In this document: positions 54,695 to 64,000 of the stretch, piece after piece
Numbering within the stretch: position 1 is the stretch's first letter
Layout: the number at the start of each line of letters is the position of its first letter
NCBI GenBank assembly: GCA_002205965.3
Contig: NADL03000635.1
Location: 496,001 to 560,000, forward strand
Source of the DNA: Kappaphycus alvarezii
Lineage: Eukaryota; Rhodophyta; Florideophyceae; Gigartinales; Solieriaceae
DNA: 64,000 bases
Direction: 5' to 3'
Made by a program: the position numbers and the translations under genes
Notes under the pieces: model-generated
What the model was told of the DNA's origin: nothing
The model's database searches: none
Seen by the model: the letters and a program-made list of their open reading frames with translations, nothing else

Positions 54695-55541
54695 TTGACT
54701 ACAGCATTGCGGTATATCATCCATCAGCGAGCAACGGGGGACGTAGACAGCATCCTGTTGTCCAAAACATCCGAAAAATACACCATGATGAGACAGAACT
54801 ACAACTGCTACATCTGGCGAGGACGTCTCATATCAGCTACTTCATTCGAACAACTCTTCGCGAAAATGGGTGATGAACAGTGTCTGGTTCACTGTTGGTT
54901 TTTGCGTTCCGATCTACTAAAAATTGTCGATGTTTTAACGAGCGGTGCGGATAGCGACACAGACAGAAGGAACACGTACTAAAGTACAAGGCTACTGGAG
55001 GCGTTCATTTTCTTCAAAAGGCTTTCTAAACGTTAACGATGGAGCAATATCGAATTAATGTTTTACAAGCATGCCTCGCAGCTTTCTGAGATATTTTTTG
55101 GAATGCATGGATCAATTTTTGGACAAGCTAGGGAACCTCTTAACTGGTCCAATTGGAGCAACCTACACAGCATCAAAAGCTGCCTACAGGGCTGTAAAGA
55201 TTAAGGATAGAGTAGGAGCTCTCGATAAATATATTGGCTACATAGATAGCACAGCAGTAGAAATTGCCCGTCCCGATGACGTTGCTCTACAGACCGTTGT
55301 CTACAATAGTCACAAACGGAAGCAAGCGCTGAAATTCCAAACGGTTACAACGGCAAATAGGATGTTCTGCCATGTATACGGTACTGCTGAAGGGCGGCCC
55401 CATAACTGTACCTTGTACTCGCGCTCGGGTCTTGACTCCCAATTGGAGAGCGTCCTGAGAGTCGACGTCGTGCAGTTCTGTATTTTTGGTGAAAGCGGGT
55501 GCAACATGCGAGATTATCTGGAGATTACATTTCAGGGGTAG
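54695..55541 (+). pseudogene. DDE transposase fragment, PIF/Harbinger-type
   Basis: The first part (54695-54982) has CLVHCWFLRSDLLKIVDVL, a helical start common in these transposases. The second (55071-55541, 156 codons) has YIGYIDSTAVEIARP (first Asp), VVYNSHKRKQALKFQTVTTA, CHVYGTAEGRPHNCTLYSRS and CIFGESGCNMRDYLEITFQG. The usual YGD..Y..R carries Glu instead of Asp (GES), so one catalytic position is changed. The two parts are in different frames. The C-terminal Glu region is absent. It is not the same gene as the Harbinger pair downstream. Confidence 0.62.
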
Positions 55542-55756
55542 AGCTTAAACGCGAACCAGGCTACGTTCAATCAAGCAATAGCCAATGCCAGAAAAACGTT
55601 AGAATGGATGTTTACGGCAGTAAAGACTTACTAAACCACTGTAGACTTTCCACGGAAGATGCGCGTGCTACAGCTTTCCGTAGGTACGCTGTACCTCGCT
55701 GTGATGCTTTTCGCTGCGATGCTTTTGTGCAATATTAGTAACTGCTTCTACAAGAT

Positions 55757-56886
55757 CTAGACTTGCATTAACTTCAAGTGCGAGTCTCTAACGCTGGAGG
55801 AGTTTTTGTTCTGGATAGTTTGAAAAGGCCCCCAACGGGAAGGGCTGGAGTTTCGAGCCCAAGTCCGCAGCGGAAGCGCCGGAGCACGAGCTTGCGAGCT
55901 CGTAGGTGCCGCAGCGAAGGACGTAGGAGCGGAGGCCCCACCCTTTGGAGGGCCACCGACACCATCACCCCTTGACCTTGTCGCCGCCAAGCATCCCGCC
56001 ATCGCGTCCAACATTAGATTCACCTTCTTTAGCTCGAGCTCTGCAGAAGCTTCTCTCTCCTCCTTTCTTTCCTCTCGAGCGCGCTTGCGCTCCTCTTGCA
56101 CATCCTCGAACTGCATACGTATAAGCTCCAGTTTCTTGTTCTCAACCTCAATTCGGGCTTTGTTGGATCGCTCCAGTGCCTCAATAAACGGCATTTCTTC
56201 CTGCATCTCAATTCTAAAATCCTTCTTCTTTCGCACACGTTGCTTTGAACCAGACATTGCACCCTCAGTTCTCGAGCTATCACCACCCTCTTCATTGCCA
56301 CTATCCCTGTCCTCTACATCCGTACTGTGCCTTCCAGTCTCTCGCTCACGAATGACCGCACCAAGTTGTTCCTTCTCCCTCCCATGTCTCTCCTCCCTCT
56401 CGTTCCTAACGATCTTCTCTGCCAGAGGATCGTTGCGATCCTCTTTCATGAGAGCAAGCAGCTCGTCAATCTCAGGTATCTCCCCACCGATTCCACTCTT
56501 CACTCGCTGCGCCCAGTCCTTCTCGTCGAATCTCACCTGCAATCGCTTGTACCGATCTTGTAGAGCTTTCCATGTAATCTGTGATGATAACTTCTTCGTT
56601 GCGTTCGTCTTGTTTGCTTCAATTTCGAAGCGCTCACGAGTCTCACCTGTCGGAGCGATGTTCGCTTTGCAAGCAACTACTTCACACAAAAACACCAAGT
56701 CCTCGTCCGCGAAGAACTTGGATTAGTGACTCGGGCCGGTAGCATTCGTAGGACTTGGTACGGATGCGGAGGTTGAAGACGGTGGCGGGAGCTCAGGGGT
56801 GCTGGTAATCAGATTTGTTGATGAAACAGGAGGATCCAATGTGCGAACTCTGAGCACGAGGCTGTCGGTGGTGCAGAAAATCTAGG
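55757..56886 (-). pseudogene. Harbinger-type Myb/trihelix-like DNA-binding protein
   Basis: A minus-strand frame open from about 56886 to 55757 apart from one TAA at 56726-56724. After it comes SKFFADEDLVFLCEVVACKA, KLSSQITWKALQDRYKRLQV, RFDEKDWAQRVKSGIGGEIP: a Myb/SANT-like start then the R..L...F...D..R..SG..EE pattern of Harbinger companion proteins. Then an acidic/basic linker, a long charged coiled coil (EERKRAREERKEEREASAEL) and a low-complexity C-terminus. Upstream of the stop the frame is Pro/Ser/Thr-rich without a clear ATG. In Harbinger elements this protein brings the transposase to DNA; it pairs with the gene at 57360-58464. Confidence 0.65.
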
Positions 56887-57359
56887 GAAACCGTGAGGAT
56901 TATTACTCACGCCGCTTCACTAAATGCTCAAATTTAAGCATTGTATACGAGGCACACGGGTTCTACTTCTGCAAATAATTTGAAATTTGTACACGTACTG
57001 CAGAATTCTGTGGGCAGAATTGCAGAATTGTGCAACCGTAAGATCCCTAATATCTACAGGTATTTCGCGATGTGCGTAAAGGCTTATAATTTAAAAGATT
57101 GGCGGAAGCTCTGTTCACAGTAAACACTTTTCCCAGATGACTTAATATGCTCAACGAATAGGTCTCTCCACCAAAGACTACATAAATACGCAATGACCAA
57201 AAAGTGCAAAACTATCAGGCTTGGACTGTACTCCCCATATGTCTTTTACGAACACCAAAATTTACTGCATTTAGTGCTTAATATTTAAGAAATACAACTT
57301 ATTCTTAAATTGAAACAAACCAATAATAATGACGAAATCATTAAACATTTATTTGCATA

Positions 57360-58464
57360 ACTACTCAAATTCAATCTCACGGTCACTGATTTCGACAGCA
57401 CGGAATTGGAAATCAATACGGCGACGGCGCTTCGTGCGATACCGCTCCAGTATGCGCTTTCTTTTCTTACAAACCTCATCACCTATCCAATAAATCCGTT
57501 TTCTGAAACGTCTGTGGTGACTCGCATCCTCAATTCTGAAAGGATGCATCTGTATATGAACGTTGGTGAGAGCAACAAAAATTTGAAAAACAGGATAATA
57601 TCCCTCCTCTCTCCATCTTCACTTGCTCTCAAATTTGTTCCAAAGCAAACACATGCGACCAAAAAAGTTCTCCCCTATTACGCGATCCGACGAAATCTTC
57701 TTGGTTCCCGTTTCCTCCTTCCTCGATAACACGCCGTTTTTCGGCTTCTCCTTTGGAATAATAGGCCGTACAGTTTTCTCATCCCCTTGGTATCCCTTTT
57801 CCATCAACACTCCCCATTCATCAGGAAACTTGTCACAAAGCACTACAATGTCGGGGATAGAATCATCAATGTAACTCTTACTCAAAGCTTCCTAATGAAA
57901 ATCAAAATTACGCTGAAATATCTCTAGATCCGACACCGACCTAGGGTAGTGACGGGAACAGTTTAGAGCTAGTCCGTTCGGTAAAACACTACCCTCAACC
58001 TTGAAACCATACAACTTGTGCTTGCACTTATAGTAAGCCTTCCCCTTCTGCATGTTCACGCTTGGCCTGTTCGCTTGCTGTAAAGTAACATCTGTGACAT
58101 ATCTTGCGACCGGAAAATGACGGAACCGTGTACCATCTTTTATGAGCGTGTTGTAAGAAAATATCGTAGCGTTTCGTACAACTAGCGCTTCATGCAGCGA
58201 CTTGTCTAAGATTTCCATAAACTTCGTCATTATCCTTTCAAAAGAAGGGCATTTTAAATTGAACACCTTTGCCAACATGTCCCAGATCCCTCCATGTTTC
58301 AGTACGGTTAACACCATGAGCAAAATGCCCTTGCCAGTGTGGTGAGCCTTACGACCTGGACCTACATTGTACACCTCATTAAGAACATCGGACAGGCTGT
58401 TCCAAACGGTCTGAAACTGAGCAGCATCGAAACTCGTTAAGTCATGGATCGCTTTGGACCCCAA
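57360..58464 (-). pseudogene. Harbinger (HARBI1-like) DDE transposase
   Basis: Minus strand: FDAAQFQTVWNSLSDVLNEV, GILLMVLTVLKHGGIWDMLA, RYVTDVTLQQANRPSVNM (first Asp), KHKLYGFKVEGSVLPNGLAL. Then a TAG near 57893, ALSKSYIDDSIPDIVVLCDK, GVLMEKGYQGDEK (DKGYQG in relatives; here the Asp is Glu) and VIGENFFGRM (catalytic Glu). A TGA near 57616 precedes a basic C-terminus (57549-57361). Reading through the stops gives an otherwise continuous frame. A Pro/Ser-rich extension at 58718-58437 in another frame may be its N-terminus. Confidence 0.72.
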
Positions 58465-58699
58465 GATTCGTAAAACACATCAAAGGTAGGACAGGGAGAG
58501 TCTGATTCGTTTTTGGTACTGTCTGCGTCGTCATAGTCGAACTCGTTTAGTTTGTAGTGGCGCTCATGGGCCACATCAGCGAGGATCGGAAGGGCATTTG
58601 TGGCTTGGGTTGGCGAAGGAAGGGAGATCTGGTGGTTGGAGGTGGGATGCTGGGATGGGGTAGGGGCCATGGTACTCTGTGGGTTGGGTATTGGGGCAA

Positions 58700-58738
58700 G
58701 GGACTTGATGCAGGCCACTCAAATCTGCATCAAGTCCC
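58700..58738. repeat. Perfect 14 bp inverted repeat
   Basis: GGGACTTGATGCAG (58700-58713), an 11 base loop, and CTGCATCAAGTCCC (58725-58738). Confidence 0.85.
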
Positions 58739-58750
58739 GAAGATTGGGTT

Positions 58751-58781
58751 TTTTTTGTAATGACTTGGTCATTACAAAAAA
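58751..58781. repeat. Perfect 14 bp inverted repeat with 3-base loop
   Basis: TTTTTTGTAATGAC (58751-58764), TTG, GTCATTACAAAAAA (58768-58781). Lies between the Harbinger genes and the DIRS repeat; could be element ends or a subterminal palindrome. Confidence 0.85.
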
Positions 58782-58802
58782 CGAGCGGCTTTTTGATTCT
58801 AC

Positions 58803-59135
58803 AGTTTAATTGGTACTTTAATTGGAAAATTATGGGTGAATATGATAAGGGGGGTTGAACGTGGCCTTGATCTGCCACTCCGGATAAGTCACGCGGTCAC
58901 GGTTGCATCAATTGACTGTAAGCACCTTTTAGGAAGGCCACGTAGGCAGCTTACCGTTGTACACCCTACACTCGCTGCCGCGGCCGCATATGCTTCCTGG
59001 TTTCTACGTAGCAGCCGTACCGCTTGCGCAAGGGGACTTGGACCACGATCAAGACCGGTTCAACAGGGATATATAACCGCCAACTTGAAAACCTCTAGCG
59101 CAACTTCTGGTTCCTCAAGTCGTCGCTTGTTCTCA
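58803..59135 (+). repeat. Left terminal repeat of the DIRS-like element
   Basis: Near-identical to 63074-63405. Begins GTTTAATTGGTACTTTAATT and ends CGTCGCTTGTTCTC. Confidence 0.88.
59069..59078 (+). promoter_or_regulatory. TATA box in the left repeat
   Basis: GATATATAAC, about 120 bp upstream of the gag-like ATG at 59196; duplicated in the right repeat at 63339. Confidence 0.5.
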
Positions 59136-59195
59136 TCCCGCGAACCAGCTCCAGACGAATCTGTCTAGGTCGACTATCACACTTGCACATCAACC

Positions 59196-60035
59196 ATGTC
59201 CCATGCCACCTCCTCTGAATCCTCGCAGTCCGACGCTTCTCGCCTCCATACCCTCGAGAACAAGGTCACCGGCATCGAAACCCAGCTCTCGCAGATTGTC
59301 AACTTGCTCCAAGCTTCCGCTGGACCGTCGAACCCTCCTGCCGCAGAGCCCGCCGCCGCCGCCGATTCAGATCCACCGGTATCTGCTCCTACCGTCAAGC
59401 CCTCAACTGCCGCTGAGGCTTACAAAACGGGCGTTCTTCAGTTCACACTGCCCACGCCCTCTGCAACCGCAGTTGCCGACACACTCGCTACCCGCCAGGA
59501 ATACGCTGAGGTCGGCAAACTCAACAAGTACCAGCGTCCTAGCTCCGTCGCTCCCTATCCCGCCAAGAGGTTCATTCCGGAACCAGAAGGTCTTTTCGGT
59601 CGCATCAAGGCCGCTGACGTTCGTGACGGGTGGGAAGCGGAAGTACTCTGGAACGTTGGGCACAACTGTGAGACCGCCATCGCCTGCGCTCACCGGGTCA
59701 CCGAGGCCCTCCAGAACAAAGACATCTCAGCCGCTACTGAGTTCTTCTCTGTTCTACACCACTACTTGGAGGCCACTTACAGCCGCGTTCTGGAACGGAA
59801 CGACTTCTTCACTGACTCTGTCGAGTCCGGAAAGTCCGAAGCCATCCTGCTCCAGCGTTACCTTCGTGAAGACGACTACCCGTATTCTTCTGAGCTCTAT
59901 CGCTCAACTAAGGCCAAGTTCGCTGAATTGCGCTCCCAGGCATACGCTAAGGAGTTCAACAAACAGGCCGCTCAAGGCTCTCGACCTCGCAAGAATCAGT
60001 CCGGAAAAGGTTCCAAGGACTCTAAGTCCAACTAA
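59196..60035 (+). CDS. DIRS-like ORF1 (gag-like)
   Basis: 279 codons from ATG in a good context (CAACCATGTC). Residues 14-40 form a short coiled coil (LHTLENKVTGIETQLSQIVN), followed by a Pro/Ala-rich linker, a globular part from about 75 (FTLPTPSATAVADTLATRQE, AEVLWNVGHNCETAIACAHR) and a basic tail (RPRKNQSGKGSKDSKSN). No zinc knuckle, as is common for DIRS gag-like proteins. It is followed after 35 bp by the RT gene. Intact. Likely packages element RNA; assignment rests on position and composition. Confidence 0.7.
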   Translation: MSHATSSESSQSDASRLHTLENKVTGIETQLSQIVNLLQASAGPSNPPAAEPAAAADSDPPVSAPTVKPSTAAEAYKTGVLQFTLPTPSATAVADTLATRQEYAEVGKLNKYQRPSSVAPYPAKRFIPEPEGLFGRIKAADVRDGWEAEVLWNVGHNCETAIACAHRVTEALQNKDISAATEFFSVLHHYLEATYSRVLERNDFFTDSVESGKSEAILLQRYLREDDYPYSSELYRSTKAKFAELRSQAYAKEFNKQAAQGSRPRKNQSGKGSKDSKSN

Positions 60036-60070
60036 AGACGTCGCCTCCGCGACTCTTTCTTTCTGTCCCT

Positions 60071-62025
60071 ATGTCCCACGTCCTCTGGCGCAATACCCAG
60101 TGCGCCGCTCCCTTCTGGGCCGAAACCCTCGGCGCCTCGAAATTCCTCGTCCGCGCTTTGCGGTTTGGGGTCTACGAAAAACCCATCACAACCTCCCTTT
60201 CACGCACAAAATTCCAACTCCCTCAAATCCCCATCGATCCCCAAGACCGGGAATTCTTCGATTCAGCAATATCGGATGCGCTCCACCGTCGCAGTTACGA
60301 AGAAATCTCCGAGTCGACCGCTCTTTCCTTACACCAAGCTGGCTTCCCTATCTCCAACGCCTTTGTGACAACTTCAGCGGAAAAGAAGCGGCTCGTGGTC
60401 AATCTTTCTCGGCAATCTACCCTATTTCGGGATATCCCCGTTCGCATGGAAACATTAGAAGGATTCGCACTGGACCTCCAGAAATCCGACATGATGTTTT
60501 CTTTCGATATCGCCAAAGGTTACCACCATTTCCGTCTACACCCCGATATTCGAAATTGGTTCGTGTTCAAAGTAGACCATCGCTACTTTCGCTGTGTTGC
60601 CCTCCCTTTCGGATGGAAACTCTCTCCCGCCTACTTCATCAAGTTCATGCGACCTTTCGTTCAATATGTCCGGGAAACCTTACGTCTCCGAATCCATCCC
60701 TACATGGACGACTTCTTGGTGGCTCTAAACCGTCCTTCACGCCTCAACAAGGCCCGCCGACAGATCGATTCTCTGCTCCGCTCGTGTGGACTTCAGAGAA
60801 AGGAGGACAAAGGTCACTGGGAAGGAACGAGGCAGATCGAGCATTTGGGATTTCTAATCGATACAGACCGTCTAGTTTTTGGGATTACGGCTCGAAGGAT
60901 GGAAAAGTTGCGAGGTATTGCCCGGCAACTATTACGCCAAGCACGCCGCAATCGCCGACTAGTCGACGTATCACTGCTACGCCACTTCGCAGGCGTCGCT
61001 ATCTCATGCTCGCTCGCTATGCCCCTCGCCCGGTTCTACACTCGATCAATTTACGAGTCTCTCAAGACGAATCTGAGCAAGACGGGGAAACGCGTGAGGC
61101 TTCTACACGCCGCTCTTCGGGACCTGCGCTTCTGGAGGGACCTCACTACCAATCCTCCAGAAAGGCCTATCGCTACCCCACAGCCAACATTGGCCCTACA
61201 CTCAGACGCGTCGACGGGAGTCGGACAGGGAGGAACATTGGGATCGGATCTGAGGCCAGGGGTACAGGGTTGTTGGGAGGCTCGCGGACTCTGGGACCCC
61301 GTACTGCGAGTCAAGCCAATAACTTTCTGGAACTACGGGCCGTCACGGACAATATTCGGGCCTTCGCGTCGTTGCTGAAGAACGGGACTCATCTCAAGAT
61401 TTGGGAGGACAATCAGGCGGTGGTATCGATACTCAATGCGATGACCACCAAGTCTCGGCCCTTAATGACAGAGCTCCGTTCGCTACACCGCTTGCTTCTC
61501 AAACTCGGGATCACCATCGAATCACAGTATCTGCCCTCGGCAGTCAACCGTTTCGCCGACCGACTGTCACGCCTTCAGACACTCGACGATTGGAGGATCA
61601 ATACCAAGCCCCTTCAGCCTCTACTCGAATCTTTCCCGCCAACAATCGACAGATTCGCAGACAACACCAATCGGATCTGCAGGAGGTACAACAGCGAGTT
61701 TGCGTCTCCTGGCTCCCTCGCCGTAGACGCGCTCTCCCAGGATTGGAATTCAGAAGTCAATTTTTGGAACCCGCCCCTCAAGTTGATACCACTCGTCGTA
61801 GCCAAGATCATCAAGGAACAGGCCGCAGGAATCTTGGTCACGCCGTATTGGCCCGCTCAATCATGGTTTCTCAACCTGCGCCAACTGTCACGGCCACACG
61901 TATTCGCCGCCGACAACCTCTACCTACCGCCTCTGTGGGCTCCGCCGTCGATGCCCGTCCCACCGTGGAACATCGCCGTCTGGAAAATCTCGCAGAAGAA
62001 GCACGATCGCTACCGCTCGCAGTGA
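60071..62025 (+). pseudogene. DIRS-like reverse transcriptase / RNase H (one frameshift)
   Basis: From ATG 60071 the frame reads through the RT: FSFDIAKGYHHFRLHPDI (motif A), VALPFGWKLSPAYFIKFM (motif B), IHPYMDDFLVAL (motif C, YMDD) and IEHLGFLIDTDRL. It continues to ALHSDASTGVG (RNase H first Asp) and GLWDPVLRVKPIT at about 61320. Here the frame must shift by -1 to continue as LELRAVTDNIRAFASLL, IWEDNQAVVSILNAM (RNase H DN) and ITIESQYLPSAVNRFADRLS to 62025. The shift occurs within about 15 bases, without a canonical heptamer, so a mutation is more likely than programmed frameshifting. Confidence 0.8.
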
Positions 62026-62142
62026 CTCTCCAGCAATCTGTGCTTACAGCGGCCGGGTTAGGGAATACTTCGGGGGGAATACTATTGCACGGATCATGCC
62101 AAAGGCACGTACCCCAAACACCTGGCGCTCGAATGAGATACT

Positions 62143-63030
62143 ATGGAAGAAATGGTTACTTTTTGCTCCCAGGATGGAATCGACCCACTGGAGGGCTCCG
62201 AAGGTCCTTTACTTCGCTATCTGGGTTGGCTCTTTGATGAATCTCGTGTAAGTGCTGGATCAGTTCGTAACTATCTCTCCGCGGTTACAACTGCTCACAC
62301 CAGGATTGGTCGCCCCCTCACTCTCACCCCTTTGATACAGCTCGCAGTAACTGCATATCAGCAAGCCGATTTGGAACGCAAAATCATAACCGACCCGGAA
62401 GCCTCTAAGGAACGTCGCGCTTTGCCAAGCTCGGTGGCCCGCCAAATCTTCCAAGCCGCCATGACTTCTCCAACGACAGATTTGGAATTTCTACGAAATT
62501 CTTGCGCAATACTCGTGAGCTACGTGTTCTTCGAGCGGGGCGAAGCTGGGATATCCTTGCTACTGGACAACATTGCTGTCAACGCTCAATCTATCGATAT
62601 CGCAATAGCGCTCCGCAAGAACAAGCAACGGGTTTCGCACACGCTCTCCTACCGTCGGAATTCAAACTGTTCGGAAAGTCTGATTGATTTGGTGCTTCGT
62701 TATGATGTTCTACGCCGTGGGAATACTTCTAAATCGCGCTATTATTGGGCTTTACCGGGTACTCGCTTGTCTACTAGCGCACGCACCCTATCTATCTGGA
62801 TTTCTTCTACGCTCTCTCGTCTGAACATAACCCCACCACCGCAGGTTACTTGGTCCTCACACTCTCTACGTATGGGCGCTGCATCTGAAAGCGCAGCGAT
62901 CGGGGTCCAAGAATACCGTATCCTCATCTGGGGTGATTGGTCAGCCGGCAGAACGTTTCGAGAATCGTATTTGGATGGAAGAGTGCAACCGTGTGAAGAT
63001 TCGTATTTCTTCTTCGGCCACTTGTTGTAA
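62143..63030 (+). CDS. DIRS-like tyrosine recombinase
   Basis: 295 codons from ATG 62143. The N-terminal core-binding part has LLRYLGWLFDESRVSAGSVR, NYLSAVTTAHTRIG. Catalytic residues: Arg in FFERGEAGISLL, His and Arg in SSHSLRMGAASESA (HXXR), Trp in ILIWGDWSAGRTFR and Tyr in RESYLDGR. Upstream the same frame is open back to a TGA (about 62131) that breaks a plausible longer N-terminus (AKGTYPKHLALE), so the listed start may not be original. It joins the circular cDNA to host DNA. No other domain seen. Confidence 0.78.
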   Translation: MEEMVTFCSQDGIDPLEGSEGPLLRYLGWLFDESRVSAGSVRNYLSAVTTAHTRIGRPLTLTPLIQLAVTAYQQADLERKIITDPEASKERRALPSSVARQIFQAAMTSPTTDLEFLRNSCAILVSYVFFERGEAGISLLLDNIAVNAQSIDIAIALRKNKQRVSHTLSYRRNSNCSESLIDLVLRYDVLRRGNTSKSRYYWALPGTRLSTSARTLSIWISSTLSRLNITPPPQVTWSSHSLRMGAASESAAIGVQEYRILIWGDWSAGRTFRESYLDGRVQPCEDSYFFFGHLL

Positions 63031-63073
63031 CCGCAGTCTCGAAGCAAATCCTTTGAATTTGGTTTTTCTCTAT

Positions 63074-63405
63074 GTTTAATTCGGTACTTTAATTGGAAAA
63101 TTATGGGTGAATATGATAAGGGGGGTTGAACGTGGCCTTGATCTGCCACTCCGGATAAGTCACGCGGTCACGGTTGCATCAATTGACTGTAAGCACCTTT
63201 TAGGAAGGCCACGTAGGCAGCTTACCGTTGTACACCCTACACTCGCTGCCGCGGCCGCATATGCTTCCTGGTTTCTACGTAGCAGCCGTACCGCTTGCGC
63301 AAGGGGACTTGGACCACGATCAAGACCGGTTCAACAGGGATATATAACCGCCAACTTGAAAACCTCTAGCGCAACTTCTGGTTCCTCAAGTCGTCGCTTG
63401 TTCTC
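63074..63405 (+). repeat. Right terminal repeat of the DIRS-like element
   Basis: Partner of 58803-59135, starting 43 bp after the recombinase stop codon. Confidence 0.88.
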
Positions 63406-63579
63406 CCGCCTCCCGCCCTCCATTCATCCTTCATGGCCCATTCACAAGTCATCGTTGTTCTTTGTTTCATTTGTTTGAATCCTTTGAGTATTGTTTTCTT
63501 TACACGTGTCGAATCAAAATTGTGCGTCCTTCGGTCGCTCAGTGCATTGTGATTTGAAATATCGTGTCATTTGGATATT

Positions 63580-63777
63580 ATGGTTTCTTTCATTTTCGAT
63601 ATCATACCTCGCATCATTAATCGCTCTCAAGTTCGCTTGCAGGAGTATCGCTTTCGCAACACGTCAACCGGACAAGTCGTAAGCTTCCGCAAGACAGAAA
63701 TCTTCTATGAGGGTGCTAAATTAGTGGTCAACCGATTTCTCGGTTCTCTGAACGAAGATCGCCACGAGAAGGCTTGA
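63580..63777 (+). CDS. Small unknown ORF beside the DIRS-like element
   Basis: 65 codons from ATG (MVSFIFDIIPRIINRSQVRL). Charged C-terminus. Not recognised. It follows the right repeat by 175 bp and might be chance. Confidence 0.25.
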   Translation: MVSFIFDIIPRIINRSQVRLQEYRFRNTSTGQVVSFRKTEIFYEGAKLVVNRFLGSLNEDRHEKA

Positions 63778-64000
63778 GCGTGAAATTCATGTTACAGAGA
63801 CGGGCCGATCGGCCCGCGACAGATGAAGGCACTTGCGTACCTCCGATCCACCCTCGTGAGAGAATGGACACCTCAAGATGACTGTCACATCTCGTGAAAT
63901 CTGGGACTGACGATACCTCAATTTTTAGCGTGATTTGGGATGGGACGCTAGCACCCTAACCATCTCATGGAAATCGTCTTTTCCAAAATTTGACTCACCT

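Larger units (their letters stand above)
58803..63405 (+). mobile_element. DIRS-like tyrosine-recombinase retrotransposon
   Basis: Three genes on the plus strand (gag-like 59196-60035, RT/RNase H 60071-62025 with a frameshift, tyrosine recombinase 62143-63030) lie between direct repeats of about 330 bp (58803-59135 and 63074-63405). It uses a tyrosine recombinase instead of an integrase and has no protease, which defines the DIRS order. I could not establish the split-direct-repeat arrangement (A1...B1A2B2): a possible B1/B2 word, AATCCTTTGA, occurs at 63049 and 63477 but the match is short. It is the least damaged element in the window. Confidence 0.85.

Noticed and set aside
56724-57893. 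Stop-codon reassignment as an explanation for single in-frame stops in the Harbinger genes
   Set aside because: All three stop codons occur in these frames and other genes here end normally, so ordinary mutation is simpler.
59203-61310. Very long overlapping frame in the DIRS-like element as a separate gene
   Set aside because: Before about 61315 it is a low-complexity shadow of the gag and RT frames, which carry all recognisable motifs; only the part after 61315 is real RNase H coding.
1-64000. CRISPR arrays, operons, riboswitches, rRNA genes
   Set aside because: None seen; the sequence has eukaryotic transposon character throughout.

Overview
The window looks like nuclear DNA of a eukaryote with a transposon-dominated genome, most plausibly an alga or other protist. 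I cannot name the organism. There are no operons, ribosome-binding sites, rRNA genes or prokaryotic signals, and I found no convincing host housekeeping gene. Nearly every stretch with protein-level meaning is a mobile element, mostly in pieces: non-LTR retrotransposons with a C-terminal restriction-like endonuclease (RLE), Ty3/Gypsy-like LTR elements, a DIRS-like tyrosine-recombinase element, two PIF/Harbinger-type transposases and a piggyBac transposase.

Layout. 1-4.1 kb: RLE-element fragments and several 45-55 bp insertions that are the extreme 3' end of one RLE family. 5.1-6.5, 13.6-15 and possibly 11.9-12.2 kb: decayed copies of an approximately 1.5 kb unit. 6.5-11.4 and 15-21.9 kb: AT-rich or featureless DNA. 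21.9-24.4 kb: a gag pseudogene next to an intact 1.5 kb LTR-like unit (22941-24441). 24.8-36.0 kb: a head-to-tail array of RLE retrotransposons on the minus strand, split by solo LTRs (28601-30103 and 33654-35141), by an unexplained G-poor insert (27790-28496) and by short 3'-end insertions. 36.5-37.4 and 43.9-44.7 kb: two copies of another RLE family. 38652-46559: a complete but mutated Ty3/Gypsy element with 518 bp LTRs and a TCTGC target duplication. 46.7-48.3 kb: piggyBac relic. 49.1-53.7 kb: further RLE fragments, one of them a copy inserted in inverted orientation into its own kind. 54.7-58.5 kb: Harbinger-type genes. 58803-63405: a DIRS-like element with gag-like, RT/RNase H and tyrosine recombinase genes between 330 bp direct repeats.

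The strongest candidate for something undescribed is the approximately 1.5 kb unit. It begins and ends TG...CA, has perfect 5 bp target duplications at two independent sites, and lies beside a gag gene in the expected 5'-LTR position. It carries its own promoter-like TATA box and a roughly 200-codon ORF for an acidic protein I do not recognise. At least five copies encode a recognisable version of the same N-terminal module. I interpret it as an LTR that encodes a protein. The second strong observation is that the shortest RLE-family copies are 45-53 bp inserts with their own target duplications, so extreme 5' truncation is frequent here.

Most genes listed are pseudogenes. Intact-looking reading frames are the DIRS gag-like ORF (59196-60035), the DIRS RT ORF up to its RNase H region, the recombinase ORF (62143-63030) and the LTR ORF at 29044-29616.
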